Below are positions 26,829 to 41,380 of a DNA stretch of 64,000 bases, in pieces. The notes beneath the pieces were generated by a model. That model was given only the letters and a program-made list of their open reading frames with translations. It made no database searches and was not told the DNA's origin. The DNA lies in contig NZ_CP036275.1 of NCBI RefSeq assembly GCF_007747795.1, positions 2,714,853 to 2,778,852 of the forward strand, written 5' to 3'. The stretch is from Maioricimonas rarisocia (GTDB taxonomy: Bacteria > Planctomycetota > Planctomycetia > Planctomycetales > Planctomycetaceae). Each line of letters begins with the position of its first letter. The stretch's first letter is position 1. The position numbers and the translations under genes are program-made.

Positions 26829-28172
26829 ATGCTCGCGATCCGTGGACGTGCGACGCGACTGTGTGATGGCTGGACCCGTCGGGACGTTCTGAAGATCGGT
26901 GCGATCGGTGTCGGCGGACTGACGCTGCCGGGACTGCTGCGGGCCGAGCAGGCGCAGGGAAAGTCGAACCGCGACAAGGCGGTCATCATGATCTACATGT
27001 GCGGGGCGCCCTCGCACCAGGACATGTACGACCTGAAGATGGATGCCCCCGCGGAGATTCGCGGCGAGTTCCGGCCGATTCCGACGAATGTCTCGGGCAT
27101 CGAGATCTGCGAGCATCTGCCCGGCCTGGCGCGGAACATGGACAAGTGCGTGCCGCTCCGCTCGGTGTACGGATCTCCCAACGGGGCGCACGATTCGTTC
27201 ATCTGCTACACGGGACGGCCGGTACAGAATCAGCCGGCCGGTGGCTGGCCCTCCATCGGCTCGGCGGTCTCCAGGCTGCAGGGTCCGACCAACCCCGCCG
27301 TGCCGCCGTTCGTGGGACTCTCTCCCGATACCGGTCATCCACCGTACGGGTCACCCGGACATCCCGGCTTTCTCGGCGTCTCGCATGCGGCGTTTCGTCC
27401 CTCCGGTCCGAGCCGCAAGGACATGGTCCTCAACGGCATCGATGCCGACCGGCTGGGGGATCGCAAGCAGCTTCTGACGGCATTCGACCGGCTGCGGCGG
27501 GACGTCGATGCCAGCGGCACGCTCGAAGGAATGGACTCGATCACCCGGCAGGCATTCGACATCCTCACATCGAGCCGACTGGTGGACGCTCTCGATGTGT
27601 CGCAGGAGCCGGAGGAGGTCCGAGAGCGGTACGGCAAAGGCGACCCGAAGAACTACGGGGACGGGGCTCCGCGAAATCTCGAACACTTCCTGATGGCCCG
27701 CCGGCTCGTCGAAGCGGGAGCCCGTGTCGTGACGCTCAACTTCGGGCGGTGGGACTTCCACTCGAACAACTTCGGCGGCCTGAAGAATACGCATCTGCCG
27801 CAGTTCGACCAGGGGCTTTCGGCACTGATCGAAGACCTGCACGAGCGCGGTCTGGCGGACGACGTGACCGTCTGTGCATGGGGCGAGTTCGGCCGTACGC
27901 CGCGGATCAACGCGAATGCGGGTCGTGACCACTGGCCGCGGGTCGGCGGCGGTCTGCTGGCATGTGGCGGTCTGCGGACCGGACAGGTGATCGGTGCGAC
28001 CGACCGGCTTGGTTCGGACATCGCGGACCGACCGATTCACTTTGGCGAGGTGCTGGCGACGCTGTATCACAATCTGGGCATCGATGTGGAACAGACCACT
28101 CTGCCCGATCTGGCCGGCCGCCCGCAGTACCTGGTCAATGACGGCTACCGCCCGCTGGAGGAGTTGGTTTGA
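26829..28172 (+). CDS. Tat-exported DUF1501 protein
   Basis: The 447-residue protein carries a twin-arginine signal TRRDVLKIGAIGVGGL at ~17-32. The rest matches the DUF1501 family, which shares the alkaline-phosphatase/sulfatase fold: MIYMCGAPSHQDMYDLK near the start, GRPVQNQPAGGWPSIGS, VTLNFGRWDFHSN and WGEFGRTPRIN. DUF1501 proteins are abundant in Planctomycetota, often with partner DUF1553/DUF1549 proteins, but no such partner is adjacent. Function is unknown. Confidence 0.92.
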   Translation: MLAIRGRATRLCDGWTRRDVLKIGAIGVGGLTLPGLLRAEQAQGKSNRDKAVIMIYMCGAPSHQDMYDLKMDAPAEIRGEFRPIPTNVSGIEICEHLPGLARNMDKCVPLRSVYGSPNGAHDSFICYTGRPVQNQPAGGWPSIGSAVSRLQGPTNPAVPPFVGLSPDTGHPPYGSPGHPGFLGVSHAAFRPSGPSRKDMVLNGIDADRLGDRKQLLTAFDRLRRDVDASGTLEGMDSITRQAFDILTSSRLVDALDVSQEPEEVRERYGKGDPKNYGDGAPRNLEHFLMARRLVEAGARVVTLNFGRWDFHSNNFGGLKNTHLPQFDQGLSALIEDLHERGLADDVTVCAWGEFGRTPRINANAGRDHWPRVGGGLLACGGLRTGQVIGATDRLGSDIADRPIHFGEVLATLYHNLGIDVEQTTLPDLAGRPQYLVNDGYRPLEELV

Positions 28173-28224
28173 GGGGGGCTGTACGCTAGCCCAGCCCTTG
28201 GTTCAGGTCGTTACTTCGTGAGCG

Positions 28225-28251
28225 ACGCCCGAATGATCTGCGGGGCGTTTT
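28225..28251 (+). terminator. Intrinsic terminator of the DUF1501 gene
   Basis: ACGCCC (28225-28230) pairs with GGGCGT (28243-28248), followed by TTT. It lies about 50 nt after the stop in the convergent gap before the kinase gene. Confidence 0.55.
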
Positions 28252-28272
28252 CTGCCTGGAGTGCGGCGTCGT

Positions 28273-32079
<3,807 letters not shown>

Positions 32080-32466
32080 GGTGATGTGAAGCGCGAGACG
32101 CCTCCCAATCGAACCTGAATTTCCCACCGCCGTCAACCGAGTTTGGCGAAGTGGCGATGGCAGCCGGGGGCGGGCGCATTGTCCCCGCAGTGGGAGATCG
32201 TCCTTCGGGCCCACAGCGGACGCGGTTTCCCGAAAATTGCGGGAAAAGGATTGCTCAGAGGAGCGATGATCGCCGGCAGCACCGAGTGAAAGCCCACGCC
32301 CCTTCACCGCGTCAGGACGACACCGCCCCGATGGGGCACCTCGCCATGCGGGACACCGCCGCCGGGGAGCTCTGTCGTCGCGGCGGAGCATCGGCCGCTA
32401 CTGCCGAGGTTGTGAGCCGTGCGACAACCTGGCGTCGGCATCCAGGAGCGGCATCGCTCGACGGGC
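32080..32466. other. Kinase upstream region with a decayed proB tail
   Basis: This 387-bp gap lies between the rnd stop and the kinase start. It contains the degenerate proB 3' copy (32304-32397) and a 7-bp inverted repeat TTTCCCG/CGGGAAA (32226-32246) with a 7-nt loop but no T tract. No clear promoter was seen. Confidence 0.5.
32304..32397 (-). pseudogene. Degenerate copy of the proB 3' end
   Basis: Ungapped comparison with the true proB end (from 41474) gives 43 of 57 identical positions. Both are read in the same frame and end V-L-T-R-stop; the translated tail here is GVPHGEVPHRGGVVLTR. Weaker similarity continues to about 32397 with one extra codon. It lies in the leader region of the kinase gene, where no proB belongs. 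Confidence 0.7.
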
Positions 32467-35400
32467 TCACGTCCCACTGGTCGATGTGCCGAACCGCAGG
32501 TCCTCGAAGATGAGGTACAGGCAGGGGACGAGCACAAGGATGATCGCGGTCGCGAACAGGATTCCGAAGCCGAGCGAGATGGCCATCGGAATGATGTACT
32601 GCGCCTGAAACGACGTTTCGAAGATCAGCGGGATCAGGCCGCCGAACGTCGTCGCGGTGGTCAGCATGATCGGTCGAAAGCGACGAATGCCTGCCTGTGA
32701 GATCGCCTCCATAGCCGACTGCCGGTCGCGACGCCGATTGGCGTAGTCGACCATAATCAGCGAATCGTTGACGACGACTCCCGAAAGAGCAATGACGCCC
32801 ATGAGGCTGACGATCGACAGGTCGTAGCCGAGCACGATGTGGCCGATCACCGCCCCGACGATTCCGAAGGGAATGGCCACCAGCACGATCAGCGGTTGAA
32901 TGTAGTCTGAAAATGCGATGGCCAGCAGCGCGTAAATCACGACCATCGCCAGCCCGAAGTATCCCCAGAGCGACGCGGTGGCCTCGCGCATCTCGGCATC
33001 GCTCCCCTGGAAGGTCCAGGTGAGGCCGGGGTAGTTCTCGCGCAGCTCCGGCAGCTCCTTTGTCCTGAGGGCATTGATCATCTGAGAAGTCGCCCGCTTC
33101 GGCTCGACGTCCATCGAGACGTTGACCACTCGCCGGCCGTTTCGCCGATTGATCGACGTAAACGCCTCATCGATTTCGACGTCGGCGACATCGAGCAACG
33201 GCACCTCAGTACCGCCGGGCGTGCGGATGATGAGATCTTCCAGGTGATGGATGTCCTGGCGCTGCTCCTCGGGCAGCTTGACGCGGACCTCGATTTCGTT
33301 CGTTCCCCGCAGGAGTCGCAGGGCGAGCGAGCCGAAGAAGGCACCACGCAACTGATCGCCCAGTTCGTCGTCGGTCAACCCCAGTGCCCGGCCTTCCGGA
33401 CGCAGAAGGAAGTCGTATTGCGACTTCCCCTTGTTGTAGTTGTCGCTGACGTCACGGGTGTTGGTAAAGCTCTCGGCACGCGCCACCAGGTCCTGCGAGG
33501 CCTTCTCCAGCACGTCGATATCGCTGTGGCTGAGATCGATGCTGATGTCCTGACGGAAGCCCCCGGGGCCGCTTTCGGCTTCGAAGGTGACCTGGTCGAC
33601 GCCGGGCAGGTCGCCGATCTGATCCCGCCAGAGTTCAATCACCTCGTTGGCGGTGATGTCGCGCTCGTCCGGTGGCTTCATCACGATTTCGACGTCGATG
33701 AAGTTCCCGCGGCGAACGTTGGTCTTCACACCCTGAGCCACTTCGTGGAGGTTCTGTTCGTCGAACATCCGCAAGGTGGCTTCGGTCACCACGGCGGCGA
33801 TCTCGGCCGCCTGATCCGGAGTCGTGCCGACCGGCATTCGGACACCCGCTTCGATCTCGTCGGCAGAGACTTCGGGCATCAGAATCATGCCCATGTGGGT
33901 GCTGGTTGCGTAGCCTCCGACGATGACAAACAGGGCCAGCGCTGCTGAAGCCGTGACGTATCGCCACCGCAGACAGAACCGGAGGATCGGCTGGTAAATG
34001 ATCTCGACGACGCGGCTGAACCCCCTGCTGAAGGCCTGCTGGGCGCCATGGAGCCGGCTGCCAAGGCTGTGCGGCTTTTTACCGGCTTCCTGCGCGTGCG
34101 CCAGGTGTGCCGGCAGAATGAACAGCGATTCAATGAGCGACAGCGACAAGACAATGATCACCACGATCGGCAACGGCCCCCAGAATTTGCCGGTCTCGCC
34201 GGGAATAAACAGCAGGGGGACGAAGGCGACGATGTTGGTGAGAATGCTGAAGATCACCGGGCCGGAAACCTCGCGCGTGCCTTCGATGGCGGCTTTCAGG
34301 TAGTGACGTTCTTCCTGCCGCTTTTCGTAGACGTTCTCGCCGACGACCACGGCATCGTCGACCACGATGCCCAGCACGACGAGGAAACCGAAAAGGGAGA
34401 TCATGTTCACGCTCTCCCCGGCCACGGGGAGGAACAGCAATCCGCCGATGAAGGAGACGGCCATGCCGACCATCACCCAGAACGCCAGGCGGACCTCGAG
34501 AAACAGCGAGAGGATCAGCAGCACGATGACCACCGCCAGCACCGCGTTCTCCATGACGAGAGTGAGCCGGCGGTTGAACTCTTCGGCGTTGTTGCTGTCG
34601 ATCCGCCATTTCACGCCCGGAGGCAAGGCGCTTTCAAACTCCTTGAGCGTCTGTGTGACGGCTTCGGCCACGTCGATCGGCGATTGCGAGCCGACCCGAT
34701 AGACGTTCAGCTCGGCCGCGGGCGTCTGGTCGAACTGCGGGTGAAAGCCCCCCTCCTCGAATCCGTCGCGGATCGTGGCGATGTCGCCCAGCAGCACGGC
34801 AGAACCATCGGAGCCGGAGACCACTTCCAGCTCGGCGAATTCGTCTGCCCGCTGCCGCCGGCCTCTCACCCGCAGCAGAACTTCACCAGCGGTCGTCTGC
34901 ACGGCTCCGGCTGCGACGTCCTGGCTCGATGCCCGAATCGTCTGGGCGATGTCCGGTAACGTCAGGCCGTACTCGCGGAGCCGTTCGCGCGGGATCTCGA
35001 CGTGCGTGACATACTCCGGCGGATCGTCCAGATCGACCTGCGTAATCTGCTCGCGGGCCAGCAACTGATCGCGGAGCTGCTCCGCCAGTTGGCGCAGCGT
35101 CCAGGCATCGACCGGACCATACAGGTTGATCTGCATCACTTCCTGCTGCTCGGACTGCAGGCTGACTTCCGGTTGCTCGATGTCATCCGGAAACGTCTGG
35201 ATGCGACTGACCGCCTGATCGATGTCCTGAAAAGCCAGCATCCGATCCCGGCCGGCGACGAGCTCGATGAGCATCTGGCCGCGGCCTTCCCGCGCTTCGC
35301 TGGTGATCTCGCGAATCCCCTCGATTCCGCGCACTGCTTCCTCGATGGGACGGAGGATGCCCTGCTCGACCTCTGTCGGGGCGGCACCCGGATAGCCGAC

Positions 35401-35580
35401 GCTGATTTCGACGACGTCCAGCTGAAACTGGGGGAAGACTTCTTTCTGGATGACGAAGGCGGACCAGATGCCGCCACCGAGCAGAATCACCATCAGCAGG
35501 TTTGCTGCGATGGCATTGCGCGCCATCCAGGCGATCGGGCCGCTTCCGTGCTGGTTGTCGTCTGGTGCCTGCCGGTTCAA
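32467..35580 (-). CDS. RND efflux transporter (AcrB/MdtB type)
   Basis: The 1037-residue inner-membrane proton antiporter has the RND repeat: 12 predicted membrane segments in two halves, with large periplasmic loops after segments 1 and 7. The proton-relay pair Asp408-Asp409 lies in [17 protein letters not shown]. It forms a tripartite pump with the adaptor and TolC-like genes upstream. The start is TTG at 35580, overlapping the adaptor stop codon as TTGA, with GGAGG 6 nt upstream, so translation is coupled. The substrate (drugs, metals, lipids) cannot be told; the sequence is nearer to hydrophobic/amphiphilic than to heavy-metal RND proteins. Confidence 0.93.
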   Translation of the reverse strand: MNRQAPDDNQHGSGPIAWMARNAIAANLLMVILLGGGIWSAFVIQKEVFPQFQLDVVEISVGYPGAAPTEVEQGILRPIEEAVRGIEGIREITSEAREGRGQMLIELVAGRDRMLAFQDIDQAVSRIQTFPDDIEQPEVSLQSEQQEVMQINLYGPVDAWTLRQLAEQLRDQLLAREQITQVDLDDPPEYVTHVEIPRERLREYGLTLPDIAQTIRASSQDVAAGAVQTTAGEVLLRVRGRRQRADEFAELEVVSGSDGSAVLLGDIATIRDGFEEGGFHPQFDQTPAAELNVYRVGSQSPIDVAEAVTQTLKEFESALPPGVKWRIDSNNAEEFNRRLTLVMENAVLAVVIVLLILSLFLEVRLAFWVMVGMAVSFIGGLLFLPVAGESVNMISLFGFLVVLGIVVDDAVVVGENVYEKRQEERHYLKAAIEGTREVSGPVIFSILTNIVAFVPLLFIPGETGKFWGPLPIVVIIVLSLSLIESLFILPAHLAHAQEAGKKPHSLGSRLHGAQQAFSRGFSRVVEIIYQPILRFCLRWRYVTASAALALFVIVGGYATSTHMGMILMPEVSADEIEAGVRMPVGTTPDQAAEIAAVVTEATLRMFDEQNLHEVAQGVKTNVRRGNFIDVEIVMKPPDERDITANEVIELWRDQIGDLPGVDQVTFEAESGPGGFRQDISIDLSHSDIDVLEKASQDLVARAESFTNTRDVSDNYNKGKSQYDFLLRPEGRALGLTDDELGDQLRGAFFGSLALRLLRGTNEIEVRVKLPEEQRQDIHHLEDLIIRTPGGTEVPLLDVADVEIDEAFTSINRRNGRRVVNVSMDVEPKRATSQMINALRTKELPELRENYPGLTWTFQGSDAEMREATASLWGYFGLAMVVIYALLAIAFSDYIQPLIVLVAIPFGIVGAVIGHIVLGYDLSIVSLMGVIALSGVVVNDSLIMVDYANRRRDRQSAMEAISQAGIRRFRPIMLTTATTFGGLIPLIFETSFQAQYIIPMAISLGFGILFATAIILVLVPCLYLIFEDLRFGTSTSGT

Positions 35581-36809
35581 TCCGCCGCCTCCGTGTTCAG
35601 ACTCTCATCCTCGGGTGCGGACTCATTCACCTTTCGCAGGCCGATGCCGTTCGCGACGGTGGCGAGCGTTGTGGTCACGACTTCCTCGCCGCTTTCCAGA
35701 CCATCTTGGATATAGGCGTGATCCGCATCGCGAAAGACGATGTCGGTCTCACGAATTTCCAGCTTGCCGTCCTTCATCACCCAGACGGTGTCCCGTTCAT
35801 GGACGTAGTCGCGATCGAGACGAATCACGTCTTCAATTGGCCGGCCATTAATATGTGCCTGCAGCAGCGTGTCGAGGATCAGCGGCGGGCCCTCAGTGTT
35901 TCGGGCCAGCGGGTCTTCCACAGTCATCACCACTCGCGCCAGACGCGTCTGTTGATCGAGAGCACCGATCATCCGTGAGACCGTGGCGTGACGCTCCGCG
36001 CCGGGAAGCCATGTATTAGGATTGTGCAAAGTCGCGGACGAGCCTTCACCATCCGCTTCAGAAAACTGCACCCAATGCAGGCTGCGGACCGGCACCGTCG
36101 CGATAACCCAGTACTTCTCGATCCCAACCAGTCGGGCGAGTTCGTCTCCCGGTGCGACCTGCGATCCGACGTTGACCGAACGACTGAGAATCTGCGCGTC
36201 GAAGGGGGCCTCGATTTTCGTGCGATCGAGTTCCAGCTGCGCCCGTGCCACCAGCGCTTTGGCCGCGTCGACCTGCGCACGGATCGATTTGATTTGCGGC
36301 TCCCGCAGCACCAGCGAGCGATTCGCTTCCTCGATCGTATCCACCAGCAGATCGAGCTCTTTCCTCGCCAGAGACTGCCGGCCCCGTTCGATTTCCAAAG
36401 AGGCTTCGGCCTGTTGCAGCGCACTTTGTCGTTCGGACAGTACGCTGGTGAAATCGGCCGGATCAATCTGCAGCAGCAGGTCCCCTTTCTGCACCATCCC
36501 GCCTGGCACGAAGTTCGGCGCGAGTTCGAGGACCTGCCCGCTCACCCGCGGGCTCAGAACAATTTCCTGCGCGGGTTCAACCGAGCCCAGCACCACCAGG
36601 CGCGGCCGGTACGTTCCCCGCTGGACCGTAACCGTTTCAACGAGCGCTGCCGACTTCCGCGTGGCCTCGATCTGCTGTGCGGTCGGTTGCGTCTGGTTGA
36701 TCACCACGATCGTGACTCCCGCCGCTGCGAAGATGCAGAGGCAGGCGACGATCGAGACCAGGATCCGTATCCAGGGGCGTGCTGTTCGTTGCTTGGAATG
36801 GACGCTCAT
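35577..36809 (-). CDS. RND periplasmic adaptor (membrane fusion protein)
   Basis: The 410-residue adaptor joins the RND pump to the outer-membrane channel. A membrane anchor lies at ~16-36. Then come a lipoyl/barrel-sandwich half ([20 protein letters not shown]), a long coiled hairpin (~110-195), the returning lipoyl half ([26 protein letters not shown]) and a beta-barrel. The ATG at 36809 was chosen; the preceding TTG is one codon earlier. The gene starts inside the 3' part of the tolC-like frame (173-bp overlap) and ends in a TTGA overlap with rnd. Confidence 0.92.
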   Translation of the reverse strand: MSVHSKQRTARPWIRILVSIVACLCIFAAAGVTIVVINQTQPTAQQIEATRKSAALVETVTVQRGTYRPRLVVLGSVEPAQEIVLSPRVSGQVLELAPNFVPGGMVQKGDLLLQIDPADFTSVLSERQSALQQAEASLEIERGRQSLARKELDLLVDTIEEANRSLVLREPQIKSIRAQVDAAKALVARAQLELDRTKIEAPFDAQILSRSVNVGSQVAPGDELARLVGIEKYWVIATVPVRSLHWVQFSEADGEGSSATLHNPNTWLPGAERHATVSRMIGALDQQTRLARVVMTVEDPLARNTEGPPLILDTLLQAHINGRPIEDVIRLDRDYVHERDTVWVMKDGKLEIRETDIVFRDADHAYIQDGLESGEEVVTTTLATVANGIGLRKVNESAPEDESLNTEAAD

Positions 36810-38679
36810 CAATGACCGTATGGGGAGGGCCTATACCTAAGTGGTATTGAGGGTTGGGGTCGAAACCGCCGGCCAGCGCCAGGTAAAGCGATATTCGGGT
36901 CAGTATTAAATTCAGTCTGGCAGACAGGATGTCCCGCTGCAACCGTTGTTCTGTCGTGGTTGCGGTCAGAACGTCGAGGTACTCCGTTTCGCCGATTTCC
37001 TCGCCGAAGCCGAAGTACCGATCTCGCAACTCCTTCGAGGCTTGCCGTGCCAGGTCGTACTGCTTCTGGAGGCTCTCAACCCGCTGACTCTGGTAGTACT
37101 CCAGGGCCAGAGCGTCTTCGACCTCGCTGAAGGCCACCAGCACGGTCTGACCGTAATCAGCGATGAGTTGTCGCAGGACGGCATCCGTGCGGTCAATCTC
37201 TGCCTGCCGCTGGCCGCCGTCGAGAATCGGGGCGAAGACCTGACCGGCGATCACGAAGACCCAATCCTGCAACAGGTTCGTCGAACGAGTGGCGAGGGTG
37301 GTCAGCGAACCACCCAGATCGAGCCGCGGGTACCGATCTGTAATGGCTGCGGCCAGATCACGATCGGCCGCGAGCAACGCCAGATAGTCGCGGCGGACGT
37401 CGGGCCGGCGATGGACGAGTCCCGAAGGCAGCCCCGTCGAGGGAAGTGGCTGCAGTGCGGGCAGCGAACTTCCCACATCGTACGTTGCGTCCTGAGGTGG
37501 TCGACCTTCCAGGACGGCCAGCCGGTGTTCCAGCACATCGACACGCGAACGGGCAATCACCATCTGTTCGCGCGTCGACTCGACGAGCTGTCGCTGACGC
37601 AGGACATCGGCGCTGCCGACCCGTTCATCGCCGCCCCGGAAACGGGTCTCCTGCAGTTTGAGACCGAGGAGGTTCGTTTCAAGCTGTTCGTCGAGCAGTT
37701 CGAGTTGAGCGTGTGCTTCGATGAGCGAGAACCAGGCGCGGGCGATCTCGGCTGAGAGCGTCAATGCGATGGCGTGATAATCTTCCCGGGTCGCCGAGGC
37801 CCGCAGCCACTCCGCTTCCACACGGGACTCGATCTGGCCCCACAGATCGACCTGGTAGGAAGCATCCAGCCCCAACGAGAAGAGTCCGTCATCGGGGCCG
37901 AAACTGCGGAACGTCCCTTCGGCGTTGCTCACACCGTTCAGATCGGGCAGGAGGTCCGACTCTTCACGCCGGGCGAGGGCCGCGGCAGCCCGCAACCGTT
38001 GCAGGGCGGAGGCAAGCGTGAGGTTTTCGCCCAGGGAGTATTCGATCTGCCGGTTCAAGTCCCAATTGTTGAACGTTGTCCACCAGCGGTCGGGCGCGGG
38101 GACCTCGCCGCTGGACGAGAAGTACGCGGCCTCGATCAACAATGGTTCCGGCGTCTCGTCGTCCGCGCATCCCACACGATTCAACAGCCGCTTGACCCAG
38201 CCCTGAGGCGGCGGCGGGACCGGTACGACGATCTGTTCCGTGGCAGTGGCCAGGTTTCCCCCGTCGATGTCCGGGGAATAGGGGGGATAGGCCGGCGGTG
38301 GTTCCTGCGATTCCTCGCCACTGGCTACTGCGGGCGGAGGGGCTGCTGCGGGCGGTGGAATCACCAGGTCCGGCAGATCCTGCAGCTTCTGCCAGGAAGC
38401 GGGTTCGACTGCGGACGGTCGCGACGGCTCTCCCAGACGGACGACGTCATCTGCAGCGACTTCGGCTGGCGGCGATACGTTCGCCCGGCCCGGGGACGAG
38501 GATGCGGTGGTCGGCTGGTCGACCGGAGTTTCCGTGATTCGGAAATGGGGCGCGTATTCTGCCCGACCGTGAGGCGTTTCGGGGGCGGTCCACACTTGTT
38601 CGCGACTAAGCGCGCAGCCTGCCGACTGCAGGAGCAGCAGCGCACCCAGAACTGTTGAAACCCGATATCGATGCCACAT
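36637..38679 (-). CDS. TolC/NodT-family outer-membrane lipoprotein with an extended, overlapping C-terminus
   Basis: The 680-residue outer-membrane channel has a lipoprotein signal ending QSAGCA (lipid Cys22). A Pro-rich ~170-residue extension precedes the two OEP repeats (~200-430 and ~430-610). [22 protein letters not shown] is a segment typical of NodT-type channels. The conserved end of the family ([10 protein letters not shown]) is reached at ~residue 612. The frame then continues ~65 codons into the adaptor gene in another frame. That tail is not family-like; a 1-nt shift would end the protein at a TAG about 10 codons after AGGF. It is the first gene of the efflux operon. Confidence 0.88.
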   Translation of the reverse strand: MWHRYRVSTVLGALLLLQSAGCALSREQVWTAPETPHGRAEYAPHFRITETPVDQPTTASSSPGRANVSPPAEVAADDVVRLGEPSRPSAVEPASWQKLQDLPDLVIPPPAAAPPPAVASGEESQEPPPAYPPYSPDIDGGNLATATEQIVVPVPPPPQGWVKRLLNRVGCADDETPEPLLIEAAYFSSSGEVPAPDRWWTTFNNWDLNRQIEYSLGENLTLASALQRLRAAAALARREESDLLPDLNGVSNAEGTFRSFGPDDGLFSLGLDASYQVDLWGQIESRVEAEWLRASATREDYHAIALTLSAEIARAWFSLIEAHAQLELLDEQLETNLLGLKLQETRFRGGDERVGSADVLRQRQLVESTREQMVIARSRVDVLEHRLAVLEGRPPQDATYDVGSSLPALQPLPSTGLPSGLVHRRPDVRRDYLALLAADRDLAAAITDRYPRLDLGGSLTTLATRSTNLLQDWVFVIAGQVFAPILDGGQRQAEIDRTDAVLRQLIADYGQTVLVAFSEVEDALALEYYQSQRVESLQKQYDLARQASKELRDRYFGFGEEIGETEYLDVLTATTTEQRLQRDILSARLNLILTRISLYLALAGGFDPNPQYHLGIGPPHTVIDERPFQATNSTPLDTDPGLDRRLPLHLRSGGSHDRGDQPDATDRTADRGHAEVGSAR

Positions 38680-38874
38680 GTGGCAATTGCCCGCCTCTCG
38701 CCCCCAGATGCCGCCGCGCCCTCACAACCGGCGCAATCGGCATAACCGGTCCCGCCGGTTAACGGAAAAATGGGGGCGCGGGGACGAAACAGGGAATTCG
38801 TTCGTCGTGAGCACAGGGGCGGGGAGGCGGGCGAGTTCCTTCTTCCACCGGTCGGACGTCTGCTCCGTCAGGCC

Positions 38875-38904
38875 CGGATTGCGGCAGTGGGGGCAGCGGA
38901 TGTG
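38875..38904 (-). pseudogene. Relic of the kinase zinc-ribbon start
   Basis: On the minus strand this encodes H-I-R-C-P-H-C-R-N-P. It matches the start of the large kinase (32032-32061) at 27 of 30 bases. Downstream the frame diverges and ends within ~55 codons, with no second Cys pair and no kinase domain. It lies 36 bp downstream (minus strand) of the middle proB tail, as the kinase follows the proB relic at 32.3 kb. Confidence 0.6.
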
Positions 38905-38940
38905 ACTGGCCGACTGTCGCACCGCGAGCGTCCGCACCCC

Positions 38941-39000
38941 TACCGCGTCAGGACGAGATTGTCCCGGTGGATGACCTCGGCATACGGAACGCCGCCGAGA
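38941..39000 (-). pseudogene. Copy of the proB 3' end (middle copy)
   Basis: About 93% identical over ~58 bp to the last codons of proB (41473-41531): only a few mismatches, same frame. The minus-strand translation is [18 protein letters not shown] followed by TAG. Similarity stops abruptly upstream of the LGGV codons. This is much better preserved than the copy at 32.3 kb. Confidence 0.85.
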
Positions 39001-39203
39001 GTCTGTCTGGAACTGGCCACACTCCTTCAGGAGTGGATTCCCGGAGCCTCTCATGGTGGCATTGGAGCAACACGCGTTTACTGACGCCTGGTGGAGAATG
39101 CAAAAAGCCTCGTCGCGGGAGAAACCCCTCTGGAGGGCAGCCCGGTCTCCATGCCACCTGCTTGAAGAAAGTCTTCAGGAAGCGTGTCACGCCTCCGCAA
39201 CGT

Positions 39204-39232
39204 TTGACAGTCAGATTTCAGGTGGCGCTGAT
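39204..39232 (+). promoter_or_regulatory. Possible promoter of the glycosidase gene
   Basis: A perfect -35 hexamer TTGACA (39204-39209) is followed after 17 nt by GCTGAT (3 of 6 matches to -10). The leader to the ATG would be ~105 nt. Confidence 0.3.
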
Positions 39233-39344
39233 CAAGGTGACCTGCCCCCGAATTCTGTACCAGGGGCTAGGAGAGTTCCGGTTGGGGGATGTCGGTGTGC
39301 TGTTCTTCTCGAAACAAGACTCCAAGAGGATTTCTTGCAGGCCC

Positions 39345-41057
39345 ATGTACTGCATGCGTGCTCTTGCCGTTGTTTGCGCACTTGCCCCCGTCGCGGCGAG
39401 GGCGGAGGTCGTTGTCTACCCGGCCTACGCCGAAACGGATCGCTCACCGCACTATGAGGTCACCGTCACGCAAGGCCGCAGGACGAAAGAATCCTTTACC
39501 TTCTTCAGTTCCCTGAAACAGTCGTACCCGGTCTACCGCGCCGACGGGACGAAGGAGAGCACGTTCGATTCTTTCGCGTTTGGTCGTGGTCAGGACATGA
39601 CCTGCCACTCAGCGACGACGCTCTCGTTCGATGGCGGACCGGTGACCTTCCGCGTTCGAATACGTCCAGGTGCGAAGCACATATCCTTGCCGCTGACCGA
39701 CGCCCGCATCCTACCGACGTCCTGCAGGATTCCCGCGCGGGTCGTGGGGGGAGACACGATCGTCTTCACCATGCGAAAGCCGGAAAAGGTTGTCGTTGTC
39801 CCGAATTATCAGAAGGTGTGGGATCACTACGTTTCGCTTGGCCGCGGCCATGAGCCCGTGAGTCGGCATCAGGACTTCCAACGTGAAATGCGTGCTCCGA
39901 CCTATCGTGGCCGAAAGCTCCCCAACGGTGAAGGGTTTCGTAATCCGTTGTTCATTCTCGCGCACCTGCCGGAACCCACACGGGACATCCCACCCAAAGA
40001 CTCCGCGTCCACCCTGGTTGTCCGTCCCGGAGTACGTATCACGCAACGGGATCTGGATGATCATGACGTCGTGTGGTTCACGTCCGGAAAGCACGACCTT
40101 TCGACACTCGGCTCCTTTCCAGCCCACGCGGCCCTCCTGCACGACGGCCAGCACATCTATCTTGAAGGTGGGGCGTACGTCATGGCGCGCTTTGGCTACC
40201 GGGGAAACCAAACCCGAAACGTCCGCGTGACGGGCCGCGGCGTCTTGTCGGGACGCAAGCATGTTTGGATAACACAGCACGGCGTCGGTGATGTGTTGCC
40301 GCGGGTCAATCGGATCTCCGGCATCACAGTGACTGACCGAGCCGCCTTTGGACTGAGCACAAGCCGAAACGCAACGATCGACGACGTCGCGCTTCTCGGC
40401 GCCTGGCATCCGAATACTGATGCCGTATCAGTCACCGAAGGGGCCACGGTCGAGAACTGCCTGTTCGTATCTGGTGATGACAGCGTCAAGCTGTTGAAGA
40501 ACCCGACGGTTCGAAATGTGGTTATCTGGCACGGCGCAAATGCGCATCCGCTGATGGTTCAGGCGAACCAGCCTTACGACTTCAAGAGTGGTCTGGTCGA
40601 AGACGTGGATATCATCTGCTACACGGCGCGTCTCAAGGATAACAACGGCGCGTGGCAAAAATGGGCACGCATCAGCGACGCTGCGATAGGTGTCGTCCGC
40701 GCAGCCGATTCGACGGTTTCCGATTTCACCTTTCGTGACATTCGAATCGAGTCACCGTTTCTCTGCCGTCCGATCGCGATCTACAGCGTCGATACCAACA
40801 GGATAAACCCCGGTTGGTTCGGCCGCACTTCGTCGACTCGCCATAGCCGCATGCGGAACCTGAGTTTCGAAAACATCACCGTCACGAGCCCACTCATCCA
40901 AATGGAGTCGTTGATCGGCAGCGACTACGCTGGTGCGTTAAGCGGCATTCGCTTCCGCAACTTAAGGATCAACGGAGCTCGAGTCACTGAACGCAACGCC
41001 GAACGGTTCTTTCAGTTCGGTCCCAACTGCGATGATCAGACGGTCACTTTTGAGTGA
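39345..41057 (+). CDS. Exported right-handed beta-helix glycosidase (GH28/GH49-like)
   Basis: The 570-residue protein has a short signal peptide ending VAARA. An N-terminal beta-sandwich-like region (~25-190) is followed by parallel beta-helix coils. In the helix are the acidic pairs of the superfamily: HPNTDAVSV and VSGDDSVKLL, plus IYLEGGAYV and VTGRGVLSG. The His motif of classical polygalacturonases (G-H-G) is not seen; the corresponding turn reads WHGANAHPLMV. The N-terminal domain favours a dextranase/isopullulanase-like enzyme over a pectinase. Base use is lower in GC than in the neighbours, and the gene lies between two copies of the proB end: transfer is likely. Start ATG 39345; the next, at 39354, is also possible. 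Confidence 0.8.
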   Translation: MYCMRALAVVCALAPVAARAEVVVYPAYAETDRSPHYEVTVTQGRRTKESFTFFSSLKQSYPVYRADGTKESTFDSFAFGRGQDMTCHSATTLSFDGGPVTFRVRIRPGAKHISLPLTDARILPTSCRIPARVVGGDTIVFTMRKPEKVVVVPNYQKVWDHYVSLGRGHEPVSRHQDFQREMRAPTYRGRKLPNGEGFRNPLFILAHLPEPTRDIPPKDSASTLVVRPGVRITQRDLDDHDVVWFTSGKHDLSTLGSFPAHAALLHDGQHIYLEGGAYVMARFGYRGNQTRNVRVTGRGVLSGRKHVWITQHGVGDVLPRVNRISGITVTDRAAFGLSTSRNATIDDVALLGAWHPNTDAVSVTEGATVENCLFVSGDDSVKLLKNPTVRNVVIWHGANAHPLMVQANQPYDFKSGLVEDVDIICYTARLKDNNGAWQKWARISDAAIGVVRAADSTVSDFTFRDIRIESPFLCRPIAIYSVDTNRINPGWFGRTSSTRHSRMRNLSFENITVTSPLIQMESLIGSDYAGALSGIRFRNLRINGARVTERNAERFFQFGPNCDDQTVTFE

Positions 41058-41259
41058 GCCGGGCGTTGGCTGACCGTTGGTTTTCTTTCTGAGCCACACG
41101 CGATGGATTCCCGGCGGGTTGCAACGGCCGCCAGGTTACGAGCAGCAACGTGGGCGTGGAGCGTCGTCCCAGCGATCGGCAGCAGGGACTCGGGACCACT
41201 ACCAGCCGCGTGGCCCCCGCTCCGCAGCACATCTTTTGCAGTAAGCTTTTGCGGTAAGC

Positions 41260-41373
41260 TCAATCGGCTGTTCGACGAGGCCATCTGGGTAGCGTCCTGT
41301 TTGTGACGCGGAACGCCTTCAGCGCCGCGACTACCGTTCGTCGTTCTCCGCTCTGGTCGTGCGATTTCTCCAT
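41260..41373 (-). CDS. Possible leaderless small ORF (37 residues)
   Basis: A 37-codon frame begins MEKSHDQSGERRTVVAALKA and ends at TGA. Its ATG (41373) lies where transcription should start from the TGGTATAAT element at 41381-41389, so the message would be leaderless. The product is very basic. No family is recognised. Without the promoter I would not list it. Confidence 0.2.
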   Translation of the reverse strand: MEKSHDQSGERRTVVAALKAFRVTNRTLPRWPRRTAD

Positions 41374-41380
41374 GTGGAGA

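Larger units (their letters stand above)
38680..39344. other. Relic-bearing region between the efflux operon and the glycosidase gene
   Basis: This 665-bp stretch holds no intact gene. It contains a 6-bp hairpin (38744-38760), the zinc-ribbon relic (38875-38904), the middle proB tail (38941-39000), a hairpin CACTCC/GGAGTG (39020-39035) and a possible promoter for the glycosidase (39204-39232). The rest shows nothing recognisable. Confidence 0.65.

Noticed and set aside
32226-32246. Intrinsic terminator for the rnd operon
   Set aside because: The 7-bp stem has no T tract on either strand and lies ~220 nt past the rnd stop.
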